From: JBFFMO01 sp041390025
GTDB taxonomy: Bacteria > Myxococcota_A > Bradymonadia > Bradymonadales > Bradymonadaceae
DNA length: 64,000 nt
Direction: 5' to 3'
Assembly: GCA_041390025.1 (NCBI GenBank)
Contig: JAWKQR010000004.1
Span: 186,001-250,000, forward strand
Made by a program: the position numbers and the translations under genes. Below the pieces are notes generated by a model. The model was given only the letters and a program-made list of their open reading frames with translations, ran no database searches and had not been told where the DNA came from. Below are positions 1-8,301 of the stretch, one piece after another. Position 1 is the first letter of the stretch. The number at the start of each line of letters is the position of its first letter.

Positions 1-128
1 ACATGGGGCAGAATCCCGCATCCGGAGGCGACGACGGAGGATGTGCCACCGGGGCTGGAGGCGGGGCACAGTGGCCGCTCCTATTGATCGCCGGGTTGTG
101 GTGGCGGCGGCGCCGCTGGCGACGCTGA
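1..128 (+). CDS. C-terminal end of a MYXO-CTERM-like surface protein (partial)
   Basis: Only the last ~42 codons lie in the window; the frame is open from base 3 to the TGA at 126-128. The translated tail has a Gly/Asp-rich stretch with one Cys (around GGCATG), then a hydrophobic helix (WPLLLIAGLWW), then an Arg cluster ending WRR. This three-part layout is that of the MYXO-CTERM sorting signal of myxobacteria, which directs secreted proteins to the surface after proteolytic processing. The body of the protein is upstream of the window, so its function is unknown. It is followed by a 31-base gap and a converging lipoprotein gene. Confidence 0.7.
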   Translation, partial: MGQNPASGGDDGGCATGAGGGAQWPLLLIAGLWWRRRRWRR

Positions 129-159
129 GGGGTACGAAGGCCCGAGAATCCCCTTGTTC

Positions 160-1350
160 CTAATCGACCCGTTTGCCGTTCTTCCACTTCTCGACGCGCT
201 CGGGTTGGCCGTTTGCATTGTAGTAGGTCCAGTCGCCGTGCATCGCATCCCCGGCGAAAGCGCCGGCGACCTTGAGTTGCTGATTGGCTCGCCGCACAAA
301 ATATTCGCCGTCCTTCTTCCCGGCTTTATAGGTCGTGACCTCTGTCTCGTCGTCGTTGAAGGAGCGCCACACGCCATCGCGTTGTCCATTGGCGAAGCTC
401 CCCTCTTCGAGCACCAGCCCCCACTCGATGGACCAGACGCGAAAAGGGCCGTGTTTGGTCGCGATTTGTGATGTCGAGGCTTGTTGACACCACTGTTCAA
501 CACGCAAGCCGTCGACCGCGCCGGCCACGATCGTGCCGTCTGGACAAGGTTTTCCCAGATCCGTGACCGGGTTTCCATCCACGTCCTGCTTCGTTGCGTA
601 CCGCCAGATCCCTTGCCCGTGTTCGACCAAGAGCGGCATTTCTTCATGCCATTCCAAGTAGTTGGAATTCCAGACCTCGACCTCGCCCGCCAGCGTGCCT
701 TCACGATGTTTGGCGCCGCTTGGGTAGAAGTCGATAAAGCGTCCGTTGGGTGGATTTCGAATGGACTTCAGTCGTCCGTCGGGAAACCACGTGCGCCACT
801 CGCCCACCGCCTGCGCGTTCTCGTACTGGCCTTGGGTGACTTTGGTTCCGTCAGGCGCCATTTGCAAAAACGGACCTTCCAGCGTGACAAAGCCGTCCCG
901 AAAGACGTCGCCCGACATCGGGTAGACCGTTGTGCCCTGCGGGCCAGTGAGGCTCCAAGGTCCTTTCATGACGCCGTTGACGTAGTCGCCGGTCGCGTCC
1001 GTTTCGCTGTTCTCGTACGGTCGTGTGGTGAGCTCAATGCTCTGGTTGCCCGACCTTGCTACGAACACACCGTGGTAGTGCCACGTCCCGTGTCGAAGCC
1101 CATCGACGTAGTCGCCCTCTTCGCGCAACACACCTTGTGCGTCGTAGAAGCGCCATCGCCCCACGGGCTTGCCGGCTTCCAGTGTCCCTTCTTCGCGTTT
1201 CACTCCCTCACGGGTCGCCGCGCATGGACCTGTCGCGGCACACGCGATCTGGGTCGGCTTACCGCGATAGAGCTCCACCGTGGTGACCGGCCCGCTGGGC
1301 GCATGGGCGCACCCGTACAAAAAAATCACACTCAGTTGCCAAAGTTTCAT
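160..1350 (-). CDS. MORN-variant (YwqK-like) repeat lipoprotein
   Basis: 396 residues. The N-terminus is a short lipoprotein signal with lipobox LYGC (Cys14), so the protein should be lipid-anchored at the inner or outer membrane. The body is made of repeated short beta-hairpin units of the type EEG-x-Y-x-G-x-x-H-G-x-W (for example at residues ~75-95 and ~330-395), characteristic of MORN-variant/YwqK-family proteins. YwqK itself is named as an antitoxin in Bacillus, but in myxobacteria such multi-repeat lipoproteins are common and no toxin gene lies beside this one, so I do not call it an antitoxin. The ATG at 1350 is preceded by a GAGGAA ribosome site. Ligand and role are unknown. Confidence 0.75.
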   Translation of the reverse strand: MKLWQLSVIFLYGCAHAPSGPVTTVELYRGKPTQIACAATGPCAATREGVKREEGTLEAGKPVGRWRFYDAQGVLREEGDYVDGLRHGTWHYHGVFVARSGNQSIELTTRPYENSETDATGDYVNGVMKGPWSLTGPQGTTVYPMSGDVFRDGFVTLEGPFLQMAPDGTKVTQGQYENAQAVGEWRTWFPDGRLKSIRNPPNGRFIDFYPSGAKHREGTLAGEVEVWNSNYLEWHEEMPLLVEHGQGIWRYATKQDVDGNPVTDLGKPCPDGTIVAGAVDGLRVEQWCQQASTSQIATKHGPFRVWSIEWGLVLEEGSFANGQRDGVWRSFNDDETEVTTYKAGKKDGEYFVRRANQQLKVAGAFAGDAMHGDWTYYNANGQPERVEKWKNGKRVD

Positions 1351-1509
1351 GGTTCCTCACCAAGACGCTGTCAATGCGACGCTGTTCTATACTCGCGGCC
1401 GTGTTTCATAAAGACCATTTGAAGTACCAGCCGAGATCCCGACGGTTTCGCAAACGACCGAGCGGCTGCTACATAGGACACTCCAACCCCCGAGTCTGGA
1501 GTGTTTTTC

Positions 1510-2722
1510 ATGCCGTTGAAGTCCGCCATCGCCTCATTGTTCGTGTCCATGCAGATCCTTGGATTTAGTTCGTTGGCCTGGGCGCAGACCGCCGAACAAT
1601 CGCCGCTTCCAGAGGGACAAGTGCTGCTTGGCGACATCATGAAGATGGATGTTGGGGCGATTGCCGCATGGCGAATTGGTGCGGCGATTTTGATCCTGAT
1701 GGCTGGCGTTGATGCGCACAACGTTGTTGTCGAGGTTGCTCAAGCCGCTTGGGTTTGACGCGTCGCACCAAGACCGACGTCGACGACACTCTTTAAGGAC
1801 GTCCGAAAACCCCTGGGTTGGGTCTTCAACCTGGTGGCGGTGTATCTGGCGCTGTTGGTGTTGCAGCTGCCTGAATCGGTGATGTCGGCGTGTGCTCGGC
1901 GATCCCACTCAAGACGATGGGGACCGTTTTTGTGGCGTGGGGCGTGTTTGTTCTCGTCGACGCCGTGACGGCCTATCTGTCGGAGTTGGCGGCTGGTACC
2001 GAAAACGTGCTGGACGACCACTTGGTCCCGATGCTCAAGCGCGTGCTGCGCATCGCGGTCATCGGTGTGACCATCATTACGGTCATCCAACAATGGGGCT
2101 ACGACGTGACAAGCCTCATCGCCGGCCTAGGGATTGGCGGACTCGCGTTTGCGCTCGCGGCGCAGTCGACGCTGTCGAACTGGTTTGGGTCGTTCATGAT
2201 CATCACAGACAGACCGTTTTTGGTGGGCGATTACGTTCGGTCTGCGCATGGGGAAGGTGTTGTTCAAGACGTCGGCATGCGGTCGACCAAGATTTTGAGT
2301 TTTGAAGGCACGACCATCACGATCCCGAATTCGGACCTCGCCACGACCGCGGTCGAGAACCTGACGATGACCAACACGATGAACGTCAAGCTCGATTGAG
2401 CTGACGTACTCGACGACGCGCCCGCAGATGGAGGCCATCATCACGCGCCTCAAAGACGTGCTGAGCGCCGACGAAGACACGGATTCGGAACGCATTTTGG
2501 TGTTTCAACGGCTTTGGCGACTCGTCGCTCAACATCCTCATTCATTGTTTCGTCACGACGTCCGACAGTTTACGGTGGAAATGGCATCTCATCCGTGAGC
2601 GCCTGATGTTCAAAGCCATGACCGTCGTCGAAGAGGGCGGTGCAAGCTTCGCGTTCCCAAGCCAGTCGGTCTATTTCGAGACGCCGCTCGCTGTGACGGG
2701 CGACACGCTTCGTCCGGAGTAG
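1510..2722 (+). pseudogene. MscS-family mechanosensitive channel, frame-disrupted
   Basis: Frame 1 gives a signal-like N-terminus from the ATG at 1510 (GGAG just upstream). The reading then jumps to another frame near 1738 (LTRRTKTDVDD), back near 1790 (FKDVRKPLGWVFN), again near 1890, and twice more near 2395 and 2505, ending at the TAG at 2720-2722. The longest piece (about 1905-2399) holds the MscS pore-lining helix and beta domain: GLGIGGLAFALAAQ, then NWFGSFMI, then GDYV, then TTITIPNSDL. MscS channels release solutes from the inner membrane upon osmotic downshock. As deposited no full protein can be made. Because every frame keeps good family sequence, multiple assembly indels are more likely than long decay. 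Confidence 0.75.
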
Positions 2723-2725
2723 CAC

Positions 2726-3292
2726 CTAGGGCGTGGGAAGCGCTGCCTCGATGATCGGCTCGACGAGCTGGTCAATCAGGCGTTTCAGCGCGGCGTCACT
2801 CGTCTTTGCCCACCGACCCGACCAGATCTCGATGCAGATCCCGTGGGTCACCACGCTCGCGCGCCAGGCCAACGCGTCGCGTTGGCGTGGGTCCAAGCCT
2901 GCATAGCGTTTCGCTGACCCCAAATTTTTCGAGAAACCGGCGCGGAGCGCGGCCCAATCGGGCGGCGAGTGATGGCGGTGGAGGAACAGCGCCTCGTAGT
3001 AGCGTGGGTGGTCGGCGGTGAACCGTGCGATGGCGAACGCCGCACCGCGGATTGGATCCGATTTTGTGGCTTCTGTGGCGTCGATGGCGTCCAGTAACTG
3101 CCCGATGATCGCGTTGACGACGGCGTCGTTGAGCGCCTGCATGTTCTCGAACGCCGCGGAAACGGGCGCGGTCGAGCATCCCAGCACGCTGGCGACAGCG
3201 CGCGCGCTCACGCCCTCCATTCCGTCGTTTTGGACGACCTGCAGGGCGGCTTCGAGTACGTTTTCGGCGGTGTATCGTGTCTTGGGTGGCAT
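2726..3292 (-). CDS. TetR/AcrR-family transcriptional regulator
   Basis: 188 residues, the usual TetR length. Residues ~8-50 form the N-terminal HTH (YTAENVLEAAL, then ARAVASVLGCSTAPVSAAF), followed by an all-helical ligand-binding region with a WHG-like C-terminal domain (PRYYEALFL). The gene is divergent from the 338-residue protein at 3421 and shares its 128-base upstream region, which contains a perfect ATGAC-N4-GTCAT palindrome. The simplest reading is a local repressor of that divergent gene and of itself. Ligand unknown. Confidence 0.85.
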   Translation of the reverse strand: MPPKTRYTAENVLEAALQVVQNDGMEGVSARAVASVLGCSTAPVSAAFENMQALNDAVVNAIIGQLLDAIDATEATKSDPIRGAAFAIARFTADHPRYYEALFLHRHHSPPDWAALRAGFSKNLGSAKRYAGLDPRQRDALAWRASVVTHGICIEIWSGRWAKTSDAALKRLIDQLVEPIIEAALPTP

Positions 3293-3334
3293 TGGGGAAC
3301 CCTAGCACGGTGTTGCGTAAATGGCACGTGTTAT

Positions 3335-3348
3335 ATGACGGCTGTCAT
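3335..3348. promoter_or_regulatory. candidate TetR operator palindrome
   Basis: ATGAC-ggct-GTCAT, a perfect 5-bp inverted repeat, lies between the divergent TetR gene and the gene at 3421. It sits 42 bases upstream of the TetR start codon and 72 upstream of the other start, a position typical for an autoregulatory operator. Binding is inferred from position and symmetry only. Confidence 0.4.
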
Positions 3349-3420
3349 TTAATGCTTGAAAGCAAACGCTTGTTACATTACACCTGTTGTTTAATGACCG
3401 AACGAACGAAGGAGAACACG

Positions 3421-4437
3421 ATGACTGCAGCCGTGAATCATGAGCCCACACCCGCCAATAATCACCTTGACGCAGCGCTGAACTTGCAGCGCAAGGCCGC
3501 CATCATTGCGGGCGGCGCGGTCGATCATGCCGGGAAAGTTCGTGTGGTGCCGATCGAGGATTTCGACATGCAGCGGACGATCTTCGGCAGCTTGGAAGGT
3601 ACGATCCAGCGCACCGTGATGCAGGACAAGTTGGCGAAAGAGCCAGTCTGGCATGACTTTGCAGCGAAGGCGGTCGAGTCCGCGTACAACGAGGTGATCG
3701 CGTCGCAGCCCGAGCCTGAGGTCGACCCGGATCTGATTTCGTTTATGCACGCGGAGTGTGATTTTTCCATGGAGCACGCCGACGGCACGTTCCTCGAGCA
3801 CCTGCTGTTTTGCCATAACTACGCCGCTCGCCACTATTCGGACCACTCACCGAACGTCGCGTTGTTGCACTCGATCATGGGGACCGCGACAAACACATTT
3901 GCGATGCCGGTCGGCAAGTTTGACGCGTTGGCCGCGCGACTCACCGAGTTCGAGGCGCTGCAGATCGAGGCTTTTCCGTCCATTTTGAGGTTGTTCTACG
4001 ACCAAGGGCTGCTGACCGAGCTGACGGCGAATCTTCACCGGCTGGGTGACCTCGAAGAGGTCCACTGTTTCCGCGTCATGGACAATAAACTGCTCGTGTT
4101 GGACGCCGAGAACTTCTGGCATCAGCTCAACTACCACCTGATGCACTTCGTGGATTTCATGCCATCGGCAAACTGGTGGATGCGCCGCAACGACCCGCTG
4201 ATGTTGATGTTTCGGGAACTCTCGACGTTCTTGGACAAGGCGGGTCAACGCCGCGCCCACGTCGACGTAGCCTTCCCGTCGATCCCGAAATCTCCGCTTG
4301 GGGAGCAGCCCTCGCTGGTGGGACGTCTGTCGGCAGCGTTGCCGGCGTCGCTCACCCTGAAGTTGGCACGAAAGACGATCCGAGGTTATTCGAACCAAAT
4401 TGGCCACAATCTCGATTATCGAATTGTCTGGAAGTAG
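3421..4437 (+). CDS. conserved-looking protein of unknown function, TetR-linked
   Basis: 338 residues from the ATG at 3421, chosen because AAGGAG lies 8 bases upstream; an open frame continues further 5' but crosses the divergent promoter. No signal peptide or membrane helix is seen. The sequence is largely helical and His/Phe/Met-rich in the centre (FLEHLLFCHNYAARHYSDH, residues ~117-135; FWHQLNYHLMHFVDFM, residues ~230-245), which might suggest a helical metal- or haem-binding fold, but I recognise no signature. The paired TetR regulator suggests expression in response to a small molecule. I cannot assign a function. Confidence 0.7.
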   Translation: MTAAVNHEPTPANNHLDAALNLQRKAAIIAGGAVDHAGKVRVVPIEDFDMQRTIFGSLEGTIQRTVMQDKLAKEPVWHDFAAKAVESAYNEVIASQPEPEVDPDLISFMHAECDFSMEHADGTFLEHLLFCHNYAARHYSDHSPNVALLHSIMGTATNTFAMPVGKFDALAARLTEFEALQIEAFPSILRLFYDQGLLTELTANLHRLGDLEEVHCFRVMDNKLLVLDAENFWHQLNYHLMHFVDFMPSANWWMRRNDPLMLMFRELSTFLDKAGQRRAHVDVAFPSIPKSPLGEQPSLVGRLSAALPASLTLKLARKTIRGYSNQIGHNLDYRIVWK

Positions 4438-4746
4438 TTCCCCAAAAGACGTTACCTTGGAGTGGGCGACTCAGACGTCGAGCACCGTTCGCGGACGTCA
4501 GACTTCGCTTGTGGCAACAGATTCTGATGATTGGTGTAGAGGTGGATTGGGAGAACCCGATCGGCGGAAGGCTTCGGTAGTTTAGTGGGGCCTTTCGTTT
4601 TCTATGCCCCTTTGGCGGTGACTGGCCAAGCCGACTCGAATTGAATCGTGTTCGATGGCGCCGACGAGGCCTGAGGTTGGTGTGGCGCCCCTTTTTCCGT
4701 CGTCCTTAGTTTCCGCGCATGACTCGTTTTCGTGGGGATATAGCTC
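4438..4746. other. intergenic region, no supported gene
   Basis: About 310 bases between the unknown protein and the propeller lipoprotein. Short open frames here overlap the end of the upstream gene and have no ribosome site. A weak GGGGC/GCCCC inverted repeat around 4587-4607 could terminate the upstream transcript but has no clear T-run. The promoter of the gene at 4747 should lie in the last ~100 bases; I see no confident -35/-10 pair. Confidence 0.4.
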
Positions 4747-5811
4747 ATGATGGTTTTCAGATGGGTTTACTCGGCGGATTGTTTGAAGTTCGCACGATGT
4801 TCAGTGATGTGCGCGCTCATGGCGGTTTGCTGTGGCTGTTCGTCAAACGACGACAGCAGTAGTGACATTTCAGACGGCACGAGCGCGTGTCAGACGGCGT
4901 TGCTTCCGATGGCAACCTCCGTGGCCGTCGTCGACCTACCGGACGGCCGTCCCATCAACGCGGAAGTCTTCGAGGACGGATCAGGTTACGTGTTACTCGC
5001 CAATCAGCTCGTTTTCGGTGCCGGGCGAACGCCTGTGCTGCGCTATGAGTCGAGCGATGGCGTCAACTTTACGACATCAACTGAGATCGCAGGAAGTGAC
5101 CACTGGCGGTCTCCGTCGATCGTGAACCACAAAGGTACTTGGTTCATGTTCTATCGGTCGTCGCTATGGGACAGCGGGCTTGACTATGACACGATTGGGC
5201 TTGCGACGTCGGTCGATGGGTTGCAGTGGACTGACCAAGGCGTCGTCGTTGATGGCGTTGGGGATGCAATTCCGGGCGCTACCACGCTGACGGAGCCGCG
5301 AGTGTGGCACGACGGGCTACGGTTCCATCTGTACGTGACGGCGTGGAATGAAGTGACGATCGAGGACATGACAGGCGCTGTCTGGTCGATTGCTCACGCC
5401 GTTTCGGAAGACGGGATGGCATTTTCCCAGGTCGATGTCCCGTTCGCGGCACGCCCATGCGAAGCGGCATCTCCAACGACCTCGGGGTTCGAGCAATTTG
5501 CAGTGGGCGGAATCGTCCGAAGCGTGTGTGGCACTGAGCTGTGTCGCGATCGGCTGGCGCTTGTCGTGCGCCATTTGGAATGCGCTTCTGGCACTAAGCC
5601 ATCGAGCTTTCGTCTGGAAGTGGTCATGTCCGACGACGGCACCACGTTTTCACCGCCACGCGCCTCTCTCCCTGACCAACAGTACTCGACCGCCGCGCTC
5701 GCCGACGACGATACGCTGTGGCTATATCGTGACGAGGAGACGGCGCACAACGATGGTCAGATTATTTTGACTCCTGTCGAGCTGACGACTTCGCTATGCG
5801 ATACACCCTGA
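4747..5811 (+). CDS. lipoprotein with glycosidase-like beta-propeller
   Basis: 354 residues. A signal peptide ends in a lipobox-like VCCGC at about residues 28-33, followed by a Ser/Asp-rich linker. Residues ~60-350 hold repeated blades with W-R-S-P-S-I, F-M-F-Y-R-S and G-L-A-T-S-x-D-G-L-x-W patterns, as in five-bladed propellers of GH43/GH32-type and related proteins (DUF-type sugar-binding propellers). The catalytic acids of GH43 cannot be placed with confidence, so binding without hydrolysis is possible. Likely anchored at the cell surface. It stands alone, transcribed toward a converging lipoprotein gene. Confidence 0.65.
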   Translation: MMVFRWVYSADCLKFARCSVMCALMAVCCGCSSNDDSSSDISDGTSACQTALLPMATSVAVVDLPDGRPINAEVFEDGSGYVLLANQLVFGAGRTPVLRYESSDGVNFTTSTEIAGSDHWRSPSIVNHKGTWFMFYRSSLWDSGLDYDTIGLATSVDGLQWTDQGVVVDGVGDAIPGATTLTEPRVWHDGLRFHLYVTAWNEVTIEDMTGAVWSIAHAVSEDGMAFSQVDVPFAARPCEAASPTTSGFEQFAVGGIVRSVCGTELCRDRLALVVRHLECASGTKPSSFRLEVVMSDDGTTFSPPRASLPDQQYSTAALADDDTLWLYRDEETAHNDGQIILTPVELTTSLCDTP

Positions 5812-5839
5812 CCGGGGCTCGAATCGGACAGACCGTCTT

Positions 5840-5998
5840 ATGGCACGTGCCGACCGGGCCATCGGGCTGGGGAAGTCGCGCGTCGCAATGGTCTGCTTTA
5901 CGCGTGGTTTCGAAGACAACGCGACTTGGAGTGTGGCGCTGCAGGAGGTTCGCGGCGACCTAACGTGGTGCCAGATTGCGCGCGACCATGAGGTTTAA
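5840..5998 (+). CDS. short open frame, possible remnant of a propeller gene
   Basis: 52 codons from the ATG at 5840. The peptide (RVAMVCFTRGFEDNATW in the middle) resembles a propeller blade such as the RLALVVRHLE segment of the preceding lipoprotein, 29 bases upstream. It has no clear ribosome site. It may be the cut-off end of a duplicated or frame-disrupted blade rather than a gene of its own. Confidence 0.25.
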   Translation: MARADRAIGLGKSRVAMVCFTRGFEDNATWSVALQEVRGDLTWCQIARDHEV

Positions 5999-6010
5999 GC
6001 GGTCGCCAGA

Positions 6011-6829
6011 CTATTCGGCGGCGACATCGCGTGCCACGACGCGTCCCGCGAATTGGCTCTTGTTAGGTCCTAGTGTGCCCGTGGTGGACAACGTGAACTC
6101 AACCGCGTGGTCACCAGGCGTTAGCGGCTCGAATAAGACGTCGAACGAATAGGCCTCGCCCGGAGCGATTACAAACGGCGCCTCAACGTCAGAGAATGTG
6201 AAGTCGTCTGCGAATTCTGGATTGCCCGCGGCAGCGTGTTCAAATGCCGTGACGTGGATTTCGACGACGTCTGAGCAGTTCGTCAGTGTGACGGTCGATG
6301 TGTACGTCTGCCCAACGACCGTGTTGTCGAGTAGGGTGGTGACGTTATTGAGCTCGCCGCAAAGTTCATTCGCAACGAGTTGGGCCGCAACCTCTGGAGA
6401 ACTCGGGTCGTCGGATGTGATTCGCACCGTTCCAAGTCTTTCGGTCGCTTCGCTCGGGGTCAAGTGAATGTCGAGTGAGACGGTCTCGTCCTGCGCAATG
6501 ACCAAAGGTAGCGCGATTTCGTCGATTTCGAAGTCCGTCCCGTCCAGCTCGATATCGGTAATGGTGAGCGCGGTGCCATGATTCGTGATCTCAAGAGGCA
6601 TCGTTTTCGTCGAGCCGGCCGCAACACCACCGAAGTCCAGCAAACCTTCAATGGCAATCGCGGGTTGTGTTGGCGCACCCGGGTCGGGGTCAGTTGCGCC
6701 CACTCCATTGTTGGTTAAATTGTTGTTCGTGGATTGGTTGGTGCCGGTTTCATCGACAGGCGTCCGTTCGTTCGTGGTGTCGCCGCATCCAACCGCCAGC
6801 CCCATCAACACAATAAAAAATACTTTCAT
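6011..6829 (-). CDS. lipoprotein with choice-of-anchor/Ig-like domains
   Basis: 272 residues from the ATG at 6829, preceded by an AGAGGGAAG ribosome site; a longer open frame upstream has no signal peptide and is not used. The signal MKVFFIVLMGLAVGC ends in a lipobox (Cys15). An Asn/Thr/Gly-rich linker follows (residues ~25-55), then two Ig-like beta-sandwich domains with LDFGGVAAGST and PLEITNHGTALTITDIEL, the pattern of abnormal-spindle/choice-of-anchor D domains. Presumably an outer-membrane lipoprotein of structural or binding role. Unknown partner. Confidence 0.75.
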   Translation of the reverse strand: MKVFFIVLMGLAVGCGDTTNERTPVDETGTNQSTNNNLTNNGVGATDPDPGAPTQPAIAIEGLLDFGGVAAGSTKTMPLEITNHGTALTITDIELDGTDFEIDEIALPLVIAQDETVSLDIHLTPSEATERLGTVRITSDDPSSPEVAAQLVANELCGELNNVTTLLDNTVVGQTYTSTVTLTNCSDVVEIHVTAFEHAAAGNPEFADDFTFSDVEAPFVIAPGEAYSFDVLFEPLTPGDHAVEFTLSTTGTLGPNKSQFAGRVVARDVAAE

Positions 6830-7218
6830 ACTTCCCTCTAAGGTCAGGCTCGAAACGTAGTGACACATCGATCGCCGATCAACAACGCGCCTAAGTGCTG
6901 GCATCTGTTGAATTGGTGTTGGGAGGTTCTCGCGGGTGGATGCGATGATTCGTCGGTTCCCATGTTGTGCTGCGACGCCGGAGCGCAAACATCCATTCCG
7001 CATCGCGAGTTTCGGCATGCTCGTCCTCGTCGGCGGGCCAATACTGTTCGCCGGCGACCATCAAGGCAGCGCGGTCGCCTCCTACCCACCTCCGAGTTGA
7101 GCAGATTGGCCGGGAGATTCGACTAATTTTGAAAGTGAGGGAATGCGAAAAACAATTCGCGCTGTTTCGGCCGCGAATTGCTTGAGCGATTGCATCCTCC
7201 GCCGCCGTCCGGCATCGA
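6830..7218. other. intergenic region between divergent genes
   Basis: About 390 bases between the Ig-like lipoprotein (leftward) and the efflux adaptor (rightward). A 56-codon leftward frame at 6891-7061 encodes an acidic, Trp-containing peptide (VAGEQYWPADEDEHAE), but it has no ribosome site and no neighbour support, so I leave it as unproven. Both promoters should lie here; no confident elements or repeats are visible. Confidence 0.4.
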
Positions 7219-8301
7219 ATGTTCATGAATTGGACGACGTTCACAACTATCGCCTTCCTCGTGGTCGCTGTCAGCAGCGGGTGCGCAGAATCACAACCAG
7301 AAACGGCCAAAAAGCCCAGTGGTCCGCCTGCGGCAAAAGTGCAGGTGGCCGCAATCGAGGCCACGGCGTTGCCCGAGGTGCGGCGATTCCTTGGGGACGT
7401 GCGCAACGCAGAATCGGCCGTGCTTGCGGCGGGTGGCGCAGGAACCGTGACGCGTGTCGAGGTGCTCGAGGGCGACCAAGTCAAGCGCGGGCAGGTGTTG
7501 GTGCAGCTCGACGACAGCATTCAGCGCGCGCGTCTTCGCGAGGCTCAGGCTGGGATCGAGCGCACTACCGTTGAGCTTGACCAGGCACAACGGGACGTCG
7601 ACCGGTTCGGCAAACTGACCGAAAAGGGATTTCATCCGTCGTCGCAGACCGAACAGATCTCGTCGCGCAAGGACGCGCTCGAGGTGACCGCGCAAGGGCA
7701 GCAGGCGTCCGTCCAGCGGCTGCGCGAAGAGATCGCTCAGATGCGCGTTGTGGCGCCCTTTGATGGCGTCGTAGCGCGACGTCACGTGTCGCGCGGTCAA
7801 TGGCTGCAGGTCGGCGAGCCCGCGATCGAATTGAGCTCAAACGGGACGTTGGAGGTTTTTGTGCGGGTGCCAGCTGAGGTGCTCGACGCGCTTTCAACTG
7901 AGCGTCCAGCCGAGATCGTGCGCGGAGCGAATCGTACCGACGCCGAAGTCGCGGGGATTGTGGGAAGTCTGGACCGCCGCACGCGAACCGCGCTGTTGCG
8001 CATCGTTCCCACGCAGCCCGTGGATTGGCTGCGACAGGGCGATTCCGTGGACGCGATCTTGACCTTGAACCGCGAAAACGTCGGCGTTGTTGTGCCAAGC
8101 GATGCAGTGGTGCAAGGCGTCGCGGGCACGCGCGTGTTTCGGGTCAAAGACGGCAAGGCGGAACCCCACGATGTGCGCGTTGTGGCACGCTCGGGCGACC
8201 AAGTCCTGATTGAAGCCGCCGACCTCAAACTTGCCGATAACATCGTCATTCGCGGCAACGAGCGATTGCGGCCAGGCCAAGACGTTCAGGTGCAGCCGTG
8301 A
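7219..8301 (+). CDS. RND efflux periplasmic adaptor (HlyD/MFP family) lipoprotein
   Basis: 360 residues. The signal peptide ends in lipobox VSSGC (Cys at about residue 22), so the adaptor is anchored to the inner membrane by lipid. A biotinyl-lipoyl-like half-domain (GAGTVTRVEVLEGDQVKRGQ, residues ~75-95), a coiled-coil hairpin (residues ~95-170), the returning half-domain (VVAPFDGVVARRHVSRGQW) and a beta-barrel/membrane-proximal domain follow in the standard MFP order. It links an RND pump to an outer-membrane channel. The permease gene starts inside its stop codon, so the two are translationally coupled; no TolC-type gene is adjacent. Confidence 0.9.
   Translation: MFMNWTTFTTIAFLVVAVSSGCAESQPETAKKPSGPPAAKVQVAAIEATALPEVRRFLGDVRNAESAVLAAGGAGTVTRVEVLEGDQVKRGQVLVQLDDSIQRARLREAQAGIERTTVELDQAQRDVDRFGKLTEKGFHPSSQTEQISSRKDALEVTAQGQQASVQRLREEIAQMRVVAPFDGVVARRHVSRGQWLQVGEPAIELSSNGTLEVFVRVPAEVLDALSTERPAEIVRGANRTDAEVAGIVGSLDRRTRTALLRIVPTQPVDWLRQGDSVDAILTLNRENVGVVVPSDAVVQGVAGTRVFRVKDGKAEPHDVRVVARSGDQVLIEAADLKLADNIVIRGNERLRPGQDVQVQP

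Noticed and set aside
160..1350. YwqK-like protein as the antitoxin of a toxin-antitoxin pair
   Set aside because: No small toxin gene lies next to it, and a lipobox places it outside the cytoplasm.
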